Source: Proales similis
Lineage: Eukaryota; Rotifera; Eurotatoria; Ploima; Proalidae
Assembly (NCBI GenBank): GCA_019059635.1
Contig: JAGVRJ010000004.1
Span: 1,116,001 to 1,180,000, forward strand
Direction of reading: 5' to 3'
Length of the DNA: 64,000 nucleotides
The notes under the pieces were generated by a model. The model worked only from the letters and a program-made list of their open reading frames with translations. It had not been told where the DNA came from and made no database searches. Numbering within the stretch: the stretch's first letter is position 1; the number at the start of each line of letters is the position of its first letter. Shown here one piece after another: positions 1-11,937 of the stretch. The position numbers and the translations under genes are program-made.

Positions 1-1797
1 CTCGAGATCGATTAAAATAGGGAATTATATTCGAACGATGAAACGGTGGTCGACCGTAGTTGAAATATCTTGTCGACGGTTCGCTCGAGTCTAAGAAGTT
101 TGAAATAATCAAATGAAATGCGACTTTTCAAAAGTAATTTTCAAATTTACCTTTTGAATCGATCGCGTATTCGGATGGCGACGAATCGGTTCGATCGTTT
201 TTAAGAATAATGTTTGATCTAATCAAGTTGTGGTCCGATGGCATTGAATTTTGGTCGAATGCAGCAACTGAGCTGGTCAAATCTGCATAACTGTTGGCTG
301 TGCTTGCGTCGTTCGGCGAAAGGCTGCTTGATAAGGTTGTTGTTGTTGTGGTCGTCTGGGCACTAGTTGTGCTAATTGTCGTTGTGGTCGTGGTCGTCGA
401 AGTAGTTGGCGCTGGAATTTCGAACAGCTCAACTTTACCGATCGCCCTTCCGAGCGCGTTCTCTGCCACGCACCAGTATTCGCCAAAATCGTTCGCGTCT
501 AGATACTGAGAATGAGAGGAATAAATATAACCGCCTGCACCACACTGATCTTGTCTACTGAAGAGTCTTACATTCACATGTAGACGGTAGTACGAGTTGG
601 GCAGATTCTCCATTCCGTGCTTGCTGCTCTCGTAGAGTCGGGTGCCGTTCTTCATCCAGATCAAGTAGGCCTCGGGATTGCTGTCCACTTGACAGTCAAT
701 TATAACCCGTTCGCCTTGACGCTGAAATACACGTTGATTGATTATTTCAATTTGCGGCTTGTCTATCAATAATCAATTGAAGGTTAACTGTCACAGATGT
801 CGAGCTTTTAGCTTTAACTTTACATTGTACGTTGAGAAATATTTTCTTGCTGACTGTTGGTGGGATAGAATTGTCGGCGACGCACTCGAATTCTTTCGGC
901 GTGCTTCGGTCGACAATTACGCTGACACTCTTCTGGCCGCGAAATAGCTCTTGAAATGCAGATGCGGTTGAAAGATGAGTTGGCAAAATTGCACGCGACT
1001 CGTTCAAGACTCACCAATCTCATACGCGATTCCATTCACGTATTTGTACCATTTTATGAGCGGCTCAGGCTTGCCGTAGAACTCGCACTTCATGGTCACG
1101 TTGCCGAACTGCTTTACATTCAGTCGATCCATCGTGTGTTTGTTGAGGAGCACAGGCGGAACTGAACGTAGATGTGAATTGAACTGCAGTGAATCTAAAA
1201 CTAGCGCACGGGCACTTACCCATCACATCGAGGTAAACGTATTTATTCTCCATGGCGTTGGTCTGGCAAACGTAAAAGCCAGAGTCGGTCTCCTGAACTT
1301 CTTTGATCACCAGACTCCAGCATGGGCTCAAGTCTTTCATGCATTTTGTGTTTATTCTGCCGTCTTGCGTAACTCGGTTTCCGTTCAGAGTGAGCACTTC
1401 GCCTTTTGGCATTCTGAGCCACACAATCTGGACAAGCCCAAATTCAAGATCAAGCTTCCAGAATCAATTTGAGCTTAAATGGCAAACTTTTTCATTGTCT
1501 CCGTCGATGCTGTCCATTTTACAGTCGAGTTGGACATCTTTTCCGATCGTGCTGGGAACGTAGTCTCTTTCTATTCGGCTGCCTTGCTCGCTTTTTGCCG
1601 CCTGGCGAGCACGAGCTCCGGAACGATGGTGATAAAATCGTTCTCTTCTTTTTCTGTTTGCAGTTTCCGGATGATGAAATGCTTGAAAAAATGAACATTC
1701 GAAGATTCGGTTTTAAGTTAGGTGACGTAAAATGCGCTTTACCAGAGCAGAGAACAATTATTGTCAACAATAAAGCGAGAGAAGAAAGAAAATTCAT
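1..1797 (-). CDS. Lachesin/IgLON-like immunoglobulin-domain cell-surface protein (3' end beyond window)
   Basis: A multi-exon gene for a neuronal-type Ig adhesion protein. Ig1 is spread over exons near 1.2-1.6 kb and shows the WLRMPKGEVL strand and the DSGFYVCQ motif. Ig2 lies near 0.84-1.16 kb (KCEFYGKPEPLIKWYK, then FECVADN). Ig3 lies near 0.42-0.76 kb (IDCQVDSNPEAYLIWMKNG, then DFGEYWCVAENALG). A threonine-rich stretch of about 40 residues follows. The intron at 506-571 is 66 nt and stop-free, but removing it restores the Ig3 strand LHVN-YLDANDFGEYWC. A 60-nt intron at 91-150 leads to an exon that is still open at base 1, so the C-terminus (GPI anchor or membrane segment) is outside the window. 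A probable signal-peptide exon starts at the ATG at 1797 (MNFLSSLALLLTIIVLC), but its join to Ig1 is uncertain. Three Ig domains of this type fit the lachesin/DIP/IgLON family. The exact orthologue is not resolved. Confidence 0.75.
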
Positions 1798-2236
1798 GAT
1801 TCGACGATGATTAAGATATTGAAACAGATCCGTATTAGTTTTGATTGCTGCTTTGGGTTGCTAAGTCTTGTCGAATTCTCAAGTGCTCAATTATTACATG
1901 TTTTTGCCATCAGCCATTTGAGGTTCGCTCTTTGCGGTGCGGAAATTTCGAGTGGATCGATTGATCGTCTAAACTGAATGTGCATAGAATGAGTTTCAAT
2001 TAAATAAGCGGCTCGCTGTTTGAGCACGAATGAGCGGGTGTTGTTTGTTTGAAAATTATGTGAAAGGAAATGCGGACATTTTACAGGAAAAAGACTGAAG
2101 GACGTTCGCTTGGTTCAGCAGCCGGTTGGGACCGATTAGGTCGCGTCGGACACTTTCTTCCTGAACTCTTTTTTTTTCTGCTGGAACGTCTATTTACTCG
2201 ATCAAAATGTATTTAAAACTTCATGATATTTGACAC

Positions 2237-2254
2237 AAACACACACACACACTC
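2237..2254. repeat. CA dinucleotide microsatellite
   Basis: A short run of alternating A and C, interrupted by CTCACATAC. It is one of many CA/GT tracts in the intergenic DNA of this window. Confidence 0.8.
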
Positions 2255-4432
2255 ACATACAGGCATACACAAGGACTCACGTAGCAAACAGTTAAGCAAA
2301 CAAGAGACAACATATTTTTGGAAATTAAACCGCCCGAGCAAACACTCAAAACGAAGCGATTGAGGACGCGACTAGATGGAGGAGGTGGACCTCGGACCTG
2401 AAGCGACATACATCCTCGTCCGGTCGACGATCGGTCGAACATGCTGCCTCTAACTTGGTCCGGCTCATCATTACCGTTTTGTTTACTTAACTTGCATGAA
2501 TAATTCGCGGTCTGCGTCGATTATTTATGGACGGTATATTAAATTTAATATTTGCTCCTAGATGTTTGTGTATTCATTTGACGTCGTTTCCGCCGCTTTC
2601 AAAGATAAAAGCATCTGTGTGCCAGCCTACACTAACACACACGCACACAATAGACGCAGCACTCACGGTCGCTCAACAAGCATGTGAAAATAAAAAGCGT
2701 TTAAGAGAATGTGGGGACCTAGAGGAGCAGCGTGAGGGCCAACAGAGAGGCAACAACACTCTGCAAGTTCACAAAGGCTGCCGCCACAACGACCTCGTTC
2801 GACCGTGAACACGTTCAAATGTAATCATTCGGTCGTGCCTAAATTATTGTTTACACTAGCTTCCGCCGTGTCGGTGTCGCTTTTTTCGCCCGATCGCCAA
2901 CTAGATTGAGCGAATCAGTGCGGTAAGCCAGCGTAAAATAAATGGCTCTCTTTGAATGATGAATTCATTGAGTTGAGCGGTCTGACAGCTTGTGCAATTC
3001 GATCGACTAGACGAAATTACGATAAAGCAGAACCGGTCTGAAGCCGGAGGAAGCCTTGATTTTGCCGATTTACTGTGCTCTAGAATGCTGCTGTCGATGC
3101 TGCTGCTGCCGCTGATGATAATGATGATGATGCAGACGATGTGCATTGGAATAGAACGGCGCGACCAGTGGGTGAGCAGCAGTGAGGCCTGTTTTGACTC
3201 AACCCACTTTTGACAGGCATCGTAGAATGTTGCAGATAATTCTGACGCGCTCGCACTTAATTAGAACTAGACGAGATTAGCTGTCAACATGCTCAAAGCT
3301 GACTGACCACGTTAAATTCTTTTCTTTTCGATGCGCATTCAAAATCAAACTGGCCTGCAGTCGGAATATCGTGCGCAAGGGCCATCCCACTCGTGTGGCA
3401 TAAGCTTAATTAAAGCGCACACCCGTGTGGCCATCAACATGCATGCAGACCGATGATTATTCTATTCTCGTGCGATCTCAAACTCATTCTCTTCATCAGC
3501 ACACAGCCCATTTTCATGGCTCGCCGTCCCGTCGCTCTCGTTCTCTCTCTCTCTCAGCGTTTTCACTCTCGCTGGCTCTGCTCGCCACACTCTTGCTTTG
3601 ACTAGCGCTCCTCTTTCACTGCTTTTCATCCTCAAATCATTTGCGAGCTATTTTCGAGTGCCCGACCAAATACGCTGCCAGAGCAAGAGAGATAGAACGA
3701 GGCAGCACTCGACTTGCACTCCAAAAAATGATTATTTGTTTAATTAATTTGATTAACTTAAGGAATTCAAGGAAGAAGAAGAAGAATGCTTGCCGATACG
3801 ATAATTCGCGGCGACTGGTCCGAGCAGAGTCCGTGCGCGCATGTGTCCGTTCGTTCATTCGTTGAATAAATAGAGTTCGAGGCCAAATGCATTTCGCCAA
3901 ATAGCCTCCAATTTGTGATGCATGTGGTCAGCATCTAACGCGCACGAGCGCCTTCATACAAACAGGCGCACATACTCTCGCGCCCGCCAAGATGCTTAAA
4001 TCGACTGCTAATTGCTCTTTGTCAAAAAAAAACGAGAAAACGATTCACTTGTTTGCTTTTTACTTCATAGCAAATAGCAAACATTGCTGAGTTGAATCAA
4101 GTTGATTAGGATGCAATTCGAGAATGGGAGAGAATAGAGACCACCCAGAGGTTGATAGAGTCAAGACGTGTCCGTGTTTGTTTATATGATTAGGTGTTTG
4201 ATGAGGTGTCGAACGAGCTTAGTCTACATGCGAATTTTCTATCGGTCAAGTAAATAAGAAACAAGCCAAGCCCCCCTTTCCCATACACACACAGACACAG
4301 ACAGACAGAAGTAGGCGAAAAGGCGAATCAAAGAAAAAAGAAGCGCATGATTGACAAATTCACGTTGGCCGTAATCCCTAAATGTTAGTCGAACATTGCT
4401 CTGCCCAAGCAGACCGTTTCAATGAGTCGCTG

Positions 4433-4462
4433 GCGTACGAGTGAAAGGAATAGCTCGTACGC
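4433..4462. repeat. Perfect 9-bp inverted repeat with a 12-nt loop
   Basis: GCGTACGAG (4433-4441) and CTCGTACGC (4454-4462) are exact reverse complements separated by 12 bases. The flanks can extend the stem imperfectly: a CAA...CGCTG segment on the left resembles the reverse complement of the right flank. It sits in non-coding DNA and could be a structured RNA, a protein-binding palindrome or chance. Confidence 0.6.
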
Positions 4463-5381
4463 TTGGCAGCCGAGTTGAGCCGCCTGTCGAAGAGCTGAAC
4501 TCTGCCGCTCTTGAAGCCGCCTCTGCCACCAGCGTCGGGCGATCGCTACAGCTACCGCTGCCGCCGCCGCCACCAGCGCCGTTCCCTCAGACGTCTGCTA
4601 TGATTAAGTTAATAAACGATGAATACACGGTCAATAGATTGACCCAATGGAATTTTGCTGATAATTATTATCTATTTAATATTAATCATTATCCCAAACT
4701 TAAATAACCATTTGTCTGTGCGATTTATCATTCTACGGCATCGTTCACATTTCTTACACTTTATGGCCAAAACTGGCGTAAATAGTAAACAACAACTGAA
4801 TTGGCCAAATCGCTTATCGACGCTTATCACAGCGTTAATCTCGTCGAGCGTTCGGGCAGCTCTCCTTTATATTCTCTTAATATATATCTCATTCTCACTC
4901 ATTTTGCTCTTTTCAACCCTCTCACTCTCTGGCACAGACTTAGTCTTGCCAGTCGAAAATATCTGAAAAGCTGAGCAGGTACTGCCTGAGCACTGACTGG
5001 TCAGAATATTCAATTTGGACTCGAAGCGTTGATTTAAGTAGGCAGCGGTGGATAGCGGCCGAAATGTTTGGCAAATCGGCAGGAAATGTCGGAAATGACC
5101 TTATCGGTGAAGCGCGCGCGCGCGCTCTCGCTTGTGATGACAGAAGAGGCTTTGAGTGACGCTTATCGAATCAAGAGAACAGCCGATTGCTGACCATTGC
5201 TGTAATTATCTTTTACACAGAAAGGAAACTGCTTCTGCTATTTTGCTCGCTGCTTGCCTAGTGGCCATTCATGAAAAAAAAAACTCGGCTTTATCAAAAC
5301 AATCAAGCGCACGCCAGCCGACTCGGCTATTTCACGCCTGGCCACCCCTGTAGGCACACACAGGCCTCTACTCACTTCCTT

Positions 5382-5401
5382 TGTGTGTGTGTGTGTGTGT
5401 G
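5382..5401. repeat. GT dinucleotide microsatellite
   Basis: About ten uninterrupted GT units in non-coding DNA. A GC-alternating tract lies 260 bases upstream. Confidence 0.85.
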
Positions 5402-8400
5402 AGCATGGCTAACTTGCCTCTGCTCAAATAATTTAGCCTCTCTATCATCATGTAAGCGCCTGCGTTTGTATTTAATTAACAGTGACGATGGTGATGGCGG
5501 TGGCGATGGTGGTGGCAGGGCCGATTTCCCTTGAGAATCAAATTCGACGCGCTCTCATCCCATGCAGACCGCCTGCCAAAGCGGCCCTTAGACTCATGGT
5601 TAGATAAACGATAAGCCATGTGTTTTCTTTATACTTAGATGGAAAAACGCTGACCAATTTAGGCATGCAAATAAAACGAATCGACTGATTAAAGTCAGAC
5701 CGGTATCGATAAGAGGCGAATATACTGCTGAGCTAGCATCGCATTGAATCGCGCGTAATTGTTGAATGATTGACATTAATAGATGCGAATAGATCGGTAT
5801 CAGAAGAATCATCGTCATCCAGTGACTTTTATTCTAAAGTCATCATCATTTAGAATTATGCTGCTCGCAAAATCTTGATTGTATTCTGGAGCCTTGTTTG
5901 TTTCAAGGCGTAGGCCAACATTAGAAAGTTTGAAATGAAAAGAAAACAATTTTCGACGTCGCCAAATGTTTTTCGACGCGTTGTTGATCGATCGACCGAC
6001 ATGATGCTAATGAAATTAATGTCAACGCTAAGATAATAAAAAAAGAAGAAAAAAAAAGGGACTGCACAGTCACTGCAAATTTAGTAGCTGACCGAGCTGG
6101 CGAACGGCCGAGCTTGTTCGTTTGCCCGTCCATCAGGCAGTCAGCCGACCGAGTGGCTCATTTAACAAGCTCTTGTTTGCTCGGGCCAAAGTGAGGCAAG
6201 TGAATACTTTCAGCGCACAAGTTGAATAAACATTCGACAAGAACTAGAAAAATGGACGCGTAAATAAGTAGAGTAAACACAACGAGGCCAATATCTGAGC
6301 TGCACTTTGCATGACTCTTGGAAAGCCTCTTTTTGTGTTGGTGAGCTCGGACACTGGCCGTTGGAGAGATGAGGACGCAGATGCAAGATTGCGGATGTCT
6401 CTCTGACTTTATTAAATCATCAGTGCACTGCTCGCCGCAAATATTTGCCTCAAATTGCATTGGAACGCACTTGCTAGCTTGTTGCCGCCTTGTCCATATG
6501 GACGGGCGTGCTTCATTTGCAATCATTGGCCGCATGCATGCGCGCATTTGCTGACAATCAAGTCCTATTAGCCAGTTCATACAATCAGCTCGAATTCATG
6601 ATTAATTTACGATCAATCAAACTTGCTCGCGCCACCATCATCATCAGCAGCAGCATCATCATCATTTAAACGACTATGTAATCCGGTCGATCAAGCAACT
6701 TTTTGAACGCGCCAGCTAAATCGAGAGTGGAGGCCGACAAGTTGGTGATTGTGCTTTTGATTCAATGAGGCAAGGGCCCAATGACTGTGAGATCAGATTT
6801 GATTGCCGACTTGCGTCAATCTGACGCAATTTAATGCTTCAGGAAGGCTGCAAACAGATTAGCCGGGTCTATTGCCGGGCGATCATCACAATTGTGCATT
6901 CAAGTTGGCATGGGTGTCGAATTGATGAGAAAAACGGAAATTGATGGAGAGCATCTGATTTCCCAATGCTGATCTACTCCATGTTATGTAATCGAGCATG
7001 GCCGTCTCATCTGTCGAGTGATTAGTTGAAAATGACGAATAAGAAAATGCTTCGAGTAACAAAAGGTGTAAATATCGGCATGCACATGAAAGCCCACGCG
7101 CTCCTCTAATTGTGCTCTGTCTCAAATCGATAGAAAGGCAGAGATGGAAAAAAGCATCCGATTGCCTCCCAATACACTCGTTAATATAGAAAAATCGTTC
7201 TCTTGGAGTCTCATTATTCAACACTTACACTGACCCATGCCGTGCAGACAAACACACACAGTGTGCATTGAACCCTCAAATAAATGAATTGAGTGGACCG
7301 CAGCGGCCTCAACCGGTTCTCGATCAATTATTTTAAGTCAAATCGATACGCATGCCACGTTCACAATCGTCATTAGCTGATGGCTAATAGCGACCGCTCT
7401 ATATGCCAGTAAATAAAATTAATTTTTCACGCTTTGCTTATTATCTTTTATTGCATGCTCACACGCTCGTTATTAGTCGCCATCGTGGTCGTCAGGCCTT
7501 TCGAATAGAACGCTGCACGCCAAGCAAACAAGTATTAATGGTCAGCGCGACTCTTAATCAACTCTGCCATTTGATACTGAGATTGAAATTTCTGCTCGCG
7601 TCTTTTTCAGCCTCACTGCGCTCTTAATTAGCGAAATTGGAGTTGTACGCAACCAGGCTATTTACTCTAAACAATTGCCTGACGAGAAAAAGAGCCACTT
7701 TTGCTCTGATTCAACTTTGCGCCATCTCAGATCGATTGAGAAATTTCCAAATCGAGTCTCATTCGCTATGCGGCAAACATTTCTGCTCACTGTTTGCTTA
7801 AAATTAAAGAAATCGTGCTCACCTCTGGCGATTGAAATCTCACCACCTAATTACTCGAAATTGGCAATCTTGAACGCGCCTCAAAATTAAATAAACTCGA
7901 CGCCTTAATACCAATAAGAATAGAATGTTTTTTTTTTTGTTTTAATACTTTAAATCTCGACCAAAACGAGGAGAAGAAAGGAAGAATAAATGAAAAATTT
8001 TCTTCGACTGCATGCATAAACTGATTGCTTGCAACAAGTCTTGTTTCAATCACTTTTGCCAATATGAAGAAAAGGTTATCCGCCATACGAATCCAAACCA
8101 AAAAAAGATTAGCGGTGCAGTTTACACGAGAACGGAGAGCACAAAGATCTGACCTCATAATGGGCCACTAATATGATTATTTAACTCGCCGCTGCAGAAA
8201 AGATTTTGTGGAGAAAATAAAATCGAATTAGCAGAGAGTTTAGTTTACTCGAGTTTTAAGTACCGTATGAATAGACTTTGAGTTCGGTTTGTGCGTATGT
8301 GTGTGCGTGTGTATGGGCGTGTGTACCAGAATAAGAATGAATATTTACTTGGACAAGTAATTGCACCCTTCCCAGTCATAGCCTGCCATTTAGCCTTTCT

Positions 8401-9065
8401 TTTGGCCAAGTGAATGGCCATATAGGCAATCAAGCGCCAATTAAACCACAAAGCAGTTTACATATATATTCCTGAACTCGTTGTATGGGAGAGCAGAAGA
8501 GGTAAGGAATCAGTAGAGGCCATTGGCCAGCAAATCACGCCACAATATGCGCTTGGACCGAATATTAACAAACAAAGAAGATTGGGTCCGAAAAATAATG
8601 TGCATGGAGGCCGATCTAAATTACACCTGATTGACTCCCTCTGAGGATAACTGGGTTAAAGAGAGAAGCCCGAGCTAGAATGATTGTTATGCTAACTGCT
8701 GCCTTTCTAGGGCGATTTATATGATGCAATAGATGCTACGCTTTTCTGCTGCAAATATCCGTGTTTACTTCGTGAATAGTTTGCCTTTTCAGCAAAAAGC
8801 ACACACAAGATCGATATAAAGATAAATGATGATAGTATTGCCTAAGAAAAAATAGCATTTAGATCACTGGCCATGATACGGTTCACTTTTAGGCTCATGA
8901 GAGCAAAACCAAATAGACGCAGAGAAGAATAAAAATGAGAAGTGATGTGTGAAGAAAAGATGAAGGAAATAAACGCAATTAGTGTAAAGTAGCGGCTAGT
9001 TTGCGGCCACAAAAGTCAATTAATTCTTAGCAAACAATAAAGAATGATGAAAACGAAAAAACTAA

Positions 9066-9159
9066 TGCCCCAAGTGAGGATCGAACTCACGACCTCCAGA
9101 TTACTCTGTGTTTTTGCCAGATTATGAGACTGACGCGCTACCTACTGCGCTATTGAGGC
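9066..9159 (-). tRNA. tRNA-Met (CAT, elongator type), intron-containing, copy 1
   Basis: On the minus strand the mature sequence folds as a standard 73-nt tRNA. The acceptor stem is GCCTCAA/TTGGGGC with discriminator A, the A box is TAGCGCAGTAGG, the anticodon loop is CTCATAA, and the T-loop/B box is GTTCGATCC. A 21-nt intron follows anticodon-loop position 37, the canonical place for eukaryotic tRNA introns. A T-run (TTTTTT) lies a few bases past the 3' end and serves as the Pol III terminator. The G1-C72 pair and the body match elongator rather than initiator tRNA-Met. Confidence 0.93.
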
Positions 9160-9616
9160 TTACTCATCGTGATAACATACGACATGAAAACTTGTGAATG
9201 AGTGAATGCAAACTGCTCTGACAAGATCAACACATTTTGAGCTCGAAGATAATTGCACGCGCCAATAAATAGAACCAGTACGAGATCAGGCTAATTCGGA
9301 TGAGTATGAGTAGGCGGCTAAAAGACGGCTGAGTAGAGCAAATTAAAACAAAGCGTTTCATAAGTCCTTTCATCCCTTCCGGTTTTATGGCTTTGTTGCA
9401 TGGCTGTTGGGATTTGTACAGGCAAATACGTAAATGAAGTTTTTGTCCAGGCTATGGAGAGTTGGGGATTTCCATTCCTCATGCGCTCACATATTCGGTT
9501 AACTTTTGCTATCATGAAGTAAGAAAATGCGAAAATTAGGAAAAGATGTGAGCTGGTTATCGATTTTCTTGTATTTGAAAGATAGAACTGAAATTGTAAA
9601 AAGCTGAAAAAACTAA

Positions 9617-9710
9617 TGCCCCAAGTGAGGATCGAACTCACGACCTCCAGATTTCTCTGTTTCAAAGTCAGATTATGAGACTGACGCGCTACCTACTGCG
9701 CTATTGAGGC
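9617..9710 (-). tRNA. tRNA-Met (CAT, elongator type), intron-containing, copy 2
   Basis: The exons appear identical to copy 1, which lies about 460 bases away. The intron is also 21 nt but differs in its middle. All three introns share the ATCTG start and an ACAGAG core. The downstream T-run terminator is present. The stop codon of the LRR gene lies 34 bases beyond the 5' end of this tRNA, on the same strand. Confidence 0.93.
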
Positions 9711-9743
9711 TTGCGAATCTCGTGGATTAAGCTGGTGCTTTAT

Positions 9744-11249
9744 TTAGATCGAAACAGATGAGTGAATTATTTGAATTAGAACTAAAAAGATGAGGAAATG
9801 AGCTTGGCACGTCAGCGATCCACTACAAACGTATGCAGTTGGGCATTTGACTTCTTTCGGTGCCTGAGTACAAGTATCCCCGCAAAATGATAGTACACCT
9901 CCTAGCTGAACGCCGAACTTCTCACTGGCTTGTCTAACAGAGCAGTTGCACTCAATGCCCATTTGAACACCACCAGTTTGATTTTTAACGCTTACTTGAG
10001 TAGGATCAGTACCGTAGGGTCTCAATTGAATTATATTGCAGATGTCGAGCCGACTGAACGCTGAGTAGTCAATAGTCAACTTTGAAATAAAGACATTCGG
10101 CATTAACCTGTTGCAGAATACCCTGGGACCGAACCGCTTTATATCGTTCTTGTCAATGTGGAGGTTGAGACCCGTGGGTAGATGAATTGCTCGGTCGAAT
10201 GCGTAAGATTCGATTTCTGTAAGTCTTCCGTGTTGATTCATCAGATGAAACTCTTTAAGTCTGATTAATCGATTAATGACTGGAGTTCGGCCAAGATAGT
10301 TGTTGCTGACATAGAGTTTTTCCAAATTTTCAAGGTCATCGAATGCATTCGGATGAATGAACGTCAAATTATTATTGGAAATCTGAAGCTCTCTAAGTTG
10401 AAATAGCCCTTCCAGATCATGCTCATCTATTTGATTTACGCTGTTGTTGTCCATAAGTAGATTGTTCAGCGACAAGAAACCTTTCAACGGCAGCATTTCG
10501 CTGATCAAGTTATCCTTAAGATTTAGAAATTTTATTTGAGGTTTCACTGGACTGATAGACTCAACCAATGACTGAACGTCTCCGATAAGATTGCTTTCCA
10601 AAATGAGGCGAGAAATACTCGGATGAAGTTTAAAGTAGTCCTGGGTAAGGGTTTTGAATCTGTTGTGACTGAGATCTAAAGTTCTGAGCTCTTTGTATCC
10701 AAACCAAGGCTGAAGACGAGAGAGCTTGTTTTCGGAAAGATCCAAATATTCCAGATTGACCAGTTTCTTGAGCTCATTGCCAAAGATGGATTCGAATTTT
10801 TCGTCCTCGAGCTGAGCATCTGAGATTCTTAAACGCTCAAGTGACTCATAAAAAGGGCTAAAGGCACCGTTTTCAATGAATTCCAAATTTTCGCTCTCAA
10901 ATGAAAGCGTGTCAAGTCCAATCACGCCTTTGAAACTGTCTTTGTGTATTGATTTCAGCCGATTTTGATAAAATATCACAGTTTGAATGGAAAGGTTCGC
11001 AAATGATCGGCTTGGAATTGTGATGAATTTTTGGTTTCTGAAATAGACCCTTTTAATCTGAATTCGCTCAAACTTCGCATCTCTCTCCGGAAATTGGGCT
11101 TCATTTGAAGCGATGCAAGTTACAATCAACTGTTTCTCTTTAATGCTGCACGAACACGACTTGAACAAGCAGGTCAAGCTTGTTTCGTAAGCATTCATAT
11201 GGTTAATCCTAACACAGAGAAAGAGCGCCAGCATCGCCGCAGCCAACAT
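9744..11249 (-). CDS. Leucine-rich-repeat surface protein
   Basis: A single-exon gene of about 501 residues from the ATG at 11249; in-frame sequence extends further upstream but without an ATG. The start MLAAAMLALFLCVRI is a signal peptide. It is followed by a cysteine cluster (TCLFKSCSC...LIVTC) that resembles an LRR N-terminal cap. Repeats of the LxxLxLxxNxL type run through the middle, for example LEYLDLSENKLSRL, LRTLDLSHNRFKTL, LRELQISNNNLTFI and LEKLYVSNNYLG. A cysteine-rich segment (CNCSVRQ...CGDTCTQ...CPTAYVC) and a hydrophobic tail (FLIFLVLIQIIHSSVSI) end the protein. That tail suggests a GPI anchor or short membrane anchor at the cell surface. It resembles many animal LRR adhesion or receptor proteins and I cannot assign a specific orthologue. 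It is bracketed by tRNA-Met copies 2 and 3 on the same strand. Confidence 0.85.
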   Translation of the reverse strand: MLAAAMLALFLCVRINHMNAYETSLTCLFKSCSCSIKEKQLIVTCIASNEAQFPERDAKFERIQIKRVYFRNQKFITIPSRSFANLSIQTVIFYQNRLKSIHKDSFKGVIGLDTLSFESENLEFIENGAFSPFYESLERLRISDAQLEDEKFESIFGNELKKLVNLEYLDLSENKLSRLQPWFGYKELRTLDLSHNRFKTLTQDYFKLHPSISRLILESNLIGDVQSLVESISPVKPQIKFLNLKDNLISEMLPLKGFLSLNNLLMDNNSVNQIDEHDLEGLFQLRELQISNNNLTFIHPNAFDDLENLEKLYVSNNYLGRTPVINRLIRLKEFHLMNQHGRLTEIESYAFDRAIHLPTGLNLHIDKNDIKRFGPRVFCNRLMPNVFISKLTIDYSAFSRLDICNIIQLRPYGTDPTQVSVKNQTGGVQMGIECNCSVRQASEKFGVQLGGVLSFCGDTCTQAPKEVKCPTAYVCSGSLTCQAHFLIFLVLIQIIHSSVSI

Positions 11250-11608
11250 TTTCGGGACTAAATATTCTGAAACCGTCAACCAGACGTCTCAGCTCCATTT
11301 ATTAAGACTGCCATGGCTTAAACGAGATTGATTTACAGTTTTATAATTGAACAACATTTTTACGACTTGTGACGTCAAGCTTAATCTAAAAAATCTGTCA
11401 AGGAAAAATCGTTCGATATTTTCGAATCATTCGGCAAGTGATGAGAATAAAATTCTCATTTGATGCAAATTATCAATGTGAACTCGAGTTTATCTGAAAT
11501 GTTACTTAGTCTGAGTAAATCTGAAAATTTCTGATTAAAAAAACACATTCGAAACTATTTGGCTGGCGGCTGTAAAACGAAAATGAGTATGAAAAATAGA
11601 AAAACTAA

Positions 11609-11700
11609 TGCCCCAAGTGAGGATCGAACTCACGACCTCCAGATTGCTCTGTGTTAGCCAGATTATGAGACTGACGCGCTACCTACTGCGCTATTGAGGC
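11609..11700 (-). tRNA. tRNA-Met (CAT, elongator type), intron-containing, copy 3
   Basis: The exons match copies 1 and 2. The intron at the canonical 37/38 position is 19 nt, and again begins ATCTGG and contains ACAGAG. A T-run terminator follows the 3' end. It lies upstream of the LRR gene and 237 bases before the EFL1 start, which is on the opposite strand. Confidence 0.93.
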
Positions 11701-11937
11701 TTGTGAACTCTATGCACTTAAATTCAATGGATTTACTAAAAATGAATCCACCAATCAGGGTCGAAATTTTATTTCTCTCTGAGATTTGTTAAGATTCGAA
11801 TGCACCGACCAATTGCACAATTATTCAAAATTTGCATGCAATTCTGATTTCCGAACTGCTCAAGATCTTTCCAAACCAAAACTTTTTCCGAGAATTTTTT
11901 GAGGAGCTTTTCCAGCAGCTGTTGGTAGAAAATAAAA

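Larger units (their letters stand above)
1798..9065. other. Gene-poor interval upstream of the Ig gene
   Basis: No open reading frame here shows a recognisable domain or plausible splice-joined exons. It contains AT-rich sequence, several CA/GT and GA microsatellites, an alternating GC tract at about 5112-5125 and a strong hairpin at 4433-4462. It may hold regulatory DNA or 5' exons of the Ig gene, but nothing in the sequence proves either. Confidence 0.5.

Noticed and set aside
4385-4707. Alanine/proline-rich frames near the 4.4-kb hairpin
   Set aside because: Produced by a GCN/CCG repeat; both strands are open by composition alone.
9318-9665. 115-aa minus-strand frame between tRNA copies
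   Set aside because: It runs through the tRNA-Met copy 2 gene and has no recognisable domain.
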